Source of the DNA: Candidatus Opitulatrix roisinitermitis
Lineage (GTDB): Bacteria; Actinomycetota; Actinomycetes; Actinomycetales; Bifidobacteriaceae
Length of the DNA stretch: 16,010 nt
Assembly: GCA_031288055.1 (NCBI GenBank)
Contig: JAITSD010000097.1
Location: 1 to 16,010 of the forward strand
Direction of reading: 5' to 3'
The notes under the pieces were generated by a model, which worked only from the letters and a program-made list of their open reading frames with translations, searched no databases and was not told the DNA's origin. Below are positions 14,755-16,010 of this stretch, piece after piece. Both the position numbers and the translations under genes were made by a program. The first letter of the stretch is position 1. Each line of letters opens with the position of its first letter.

Positions 14755-16010
14755 TTAATATTTATGAAACTTATATTTTGGTTTGTTATTATTTTTGTAG
14801 CTGTATTTATTATTTTTGTATTCCTCTTTGGTTACTATTTCTAAATTAATATCTAATAAGTAAGGTGATGGTAAAAAACTAGTTATTTGACCCCAAACTA
14901 ATCGCGAAGTGGACCATGAAAGATATAGAAGTTCTTTAGCTCTTGTCACACCGACATAAGCCAGGCGGCGTTCTTCATTCAATTCAGCTTGGCTATTCAT
15001 TGATAAAGAACTGGGAATTGTGCCATCCTCTAAGCCAATAAAAAAGACAATAGGATATTCTAAACCTTTGGCTGAATGTAGAGTCATTAAAGATACAAAA
15101 CCGTCTGTTTGGTTAGTATCCGGTAAATCATCAGTGTCGGACATCAAGGCTAGTATTTCTAGAAAATGTTCTAAAGTTGGTTCGGGCTCCTCTGTTTTCC
15201 AAGATTTTGCCACATTTACAAAAGCTTCAATATTTTCTAGCCGAACTTGGTCTTGAGGGTCGGTGGAAAATTCAAAATGTTCTTTTAGAGCTGTTTTAGT
15301 TACTACATCATTAATAAAACTAGTTATATCAGTAGCGGTTTTAGGGTTTAAAATATCTGAGGCAGTTAATTGTAAAAAACTAATCATTTGGGTAAAATCT
15401 TGAAATTTTCGCATTGTTGAAGGTGATAAAGTTGTTATTTGATCAATTTGTTGCAGTGCTTGATAAATTGATAGAGATTGACTTCTAGCAAATTCAATAA
15501 CTTTATCTAAACTAGTTTTGCCGAGTCCCCGAGTCGGAAAGTTTATAATTCGTAAAAGGCTTATGTCATCAGATGGGTTATGAATAATTTTAAGATATGC
15601 CATAATATCGCGGATTTCTTTGCGGTCATAGAATTTGGTGCCGCCAATTACTTTATAAGGAATGGCTTGAAACATAAGAGCTTGTTCAACAGGTCGGCTC
15701 ATAGAATTCATTCTGTAAAAAACAGCTATATCTTTAGGTTTATAATTGCCAATATTGATTAATCTTTGAATTTCTTTAGTCACATATTCAGCTTCAGCAT
15801 CTTCATTATCGGTTTTACATAGTTTAATTTTAGTACCTTTACCTAAGTTGGACCAGAGCTTTTGTTTTGATTGTTTATCAACAGATGAAATAATTGCGTT
15901 AGCGGCTTGTAAAATTGTATTGGTTGAACGGTAATTTTGATTTAGAATAATGGTTTTAGCATTTTGCCAATCGTTTTCAAATTCTAATATATTTCTAATG
16001 TCAGCTCCAC
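14755..16010 (-). CDS. pcrA: ATP-dependent DNA helicase UvrD/PcrA family (5' part outside the window)
   Basis: C-terminal 417 or so residues of a superfamily 1A 3'-5' DNA helicase used in repair and in clearing replication-transcription conflicts. The frame is open to the window edge: past the internal GTG at 15783 it still reads GADIRNILEFE, then LNQNYRST (motif IV), so the true start is upstream of 16010. Further along are KVIGGTKFYDRKEIRDIMAYL and RIINFPTRGLG (2B region), LMTLHSAKGLEYPIVFFIGLEDG (motif V; both given as landmarks near 15000-15120) and EERRLAYVGVTRAKELLYL (motif VI, about 14923-14980). Only about 50 residues follow motif VI, ending in a K/N/Y-rich tail, whereas PcrA/UvrD1 proteins usually have about 100 more, including a Tudor-like RNA-polymerase-binding domain. 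That domain seems missing. PcrA is the best name from these motifs, but UvrD is the safe family name. Confidence 0.93.
   Translation of the reverse strand, partial: GADIRNILEFENDWQNAKTIILNQNYRSTNTILQAANAIISSVDKQSKQKLWSNLGKGTKIKLCKTDNEDAEAEYVTKEIQRLINIGNYKPKDIAVFYRMNSMSRPVEQALMFQAIPYKVIGGTKFYDRKEIRDIMAYLKIIHNPSDDISLLRIINFPTRGLGKTSLDKVIEFARSQSLSIYQALQQIDQITTLSPSTMRKFQDFTQMISFLQLTASDILNPKTATDITSFINDVVTKTALKEHFEFSTDPQDQVRLENIEAFVNVAKSWKTEEPEPTLEHFLEILALMSDTDDLPDTNQTDGFVSLMTLHSAKGLEYPIVFFIGLEDGTIPSSLSMNSQAELNEERRLAYVGVTRAKELLYLSWSTSRLVWGQITSFLPSPYLLDINLEIVTKEEYKNNKYSYKNNNKPKYKFHKY

Noticed and set aside
15783..16010. GTG at 15783 as the start of the helicase
   Set aside because: The frame continues upstream through helicase motif IV (NQNYRST) to the window edge, so the gene is cut by the window rather than starting here.
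1..16010. UGA recoded as Trp or Gly
   Set aside because: All conserved genes are complete under the standard code without in-frame TGA, so there is no positive evidence for recoding in this window, only absence of TGA stops.
1..16010. CRISPR array, tRNA, rRNA, insertion sequence or prophage
   Set aside because: I saw no regularly spaced repeats, cloverleaf-like sequences, transposase or phage genes on either strand.

Overview
The window is AT-rich (about two-thirds A+T by eye) and almost fully coding, with short or overlapping gene junctions and no RNA gene, insertion sequence or CRISPR array that I can see. It looks bacterial and Gram-positive: a lipobox lipoprotein, a signal-peptide amidase with a C-terminal membrane anchor, and a lactose/cellobiose-type PTS. 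The best taxonomic clue is the 428-residue membrane protein at 13454-14740. It resembles the actinobacterial PerM/DUF6350 family and lies directly downstream of a UvrD/PcrA helicase, an arrangement reminiscent of the uvrD1-perM neighbourhood of mycobacteria. I therefore favour an unusually AT-rich, possibly genome-reduced member of the Actinomycetota. A Firmicutes-like source is not excluded, because YerB-type DUF3048, MupG and the PTS are all common there.

Layout. Positions 1-231 hold no convincing gene but contain a good promoter. Positions 232-4401 carry three plus-strand genes: a large secreted protein of unknown function with a hydrophobic segment followed by a coiled coil, a DUF3048 lipoprotein, and an alpha/beta hydrolase. 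They meet the minus-strand block tail to tail with only 4 bases between stop codons. Positions 4406-16010 are all minus strand. In transcription order they are pcrA (5' end outside the window), perM-like, glf (UDP-galactopyranose mutase), PTS EIIB, EIIC, EIIA, mupG (6-phospho-muramidase, DUF871), a membrane-anchored N-acetylmuramoyl-L-alanine amidase, smpB, plsC, gpsA and tsaD.

How the genes fit together. EIIB-EIIC-EIIA-MupG-amidase reads as a cell-wall sugar salvage module. The amidase cuts peptides from glycan outside the membrane, the PTS could import and phosphorylate a muramyl-type disaccharide, and MupG would split the 6-phosphorylated product in the cytoplasm. The substrate is inferred. 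The module runs without a break into housekeeping genes: smpB (trans-translation), plsC and gpsA (phospholipid synthesis) and tsaD (tRNA t6A). Several junctions overlap (11, 46 and 17 nt), so translational coupling is likely. glf appears to have its own promoter, placed so close to the ATG that the mRNA would be nearly leaderless.

Main points for a second look: the unrecognised secreted protein and a 19-bp piece of its own 5' region repeated just after its stop codon; the PTS-MupG-amidase module; the leaderless glf promoter; the absence of UGA among 15 stop codons; and the PcrA that seems to lack its usual C-terminal domain.
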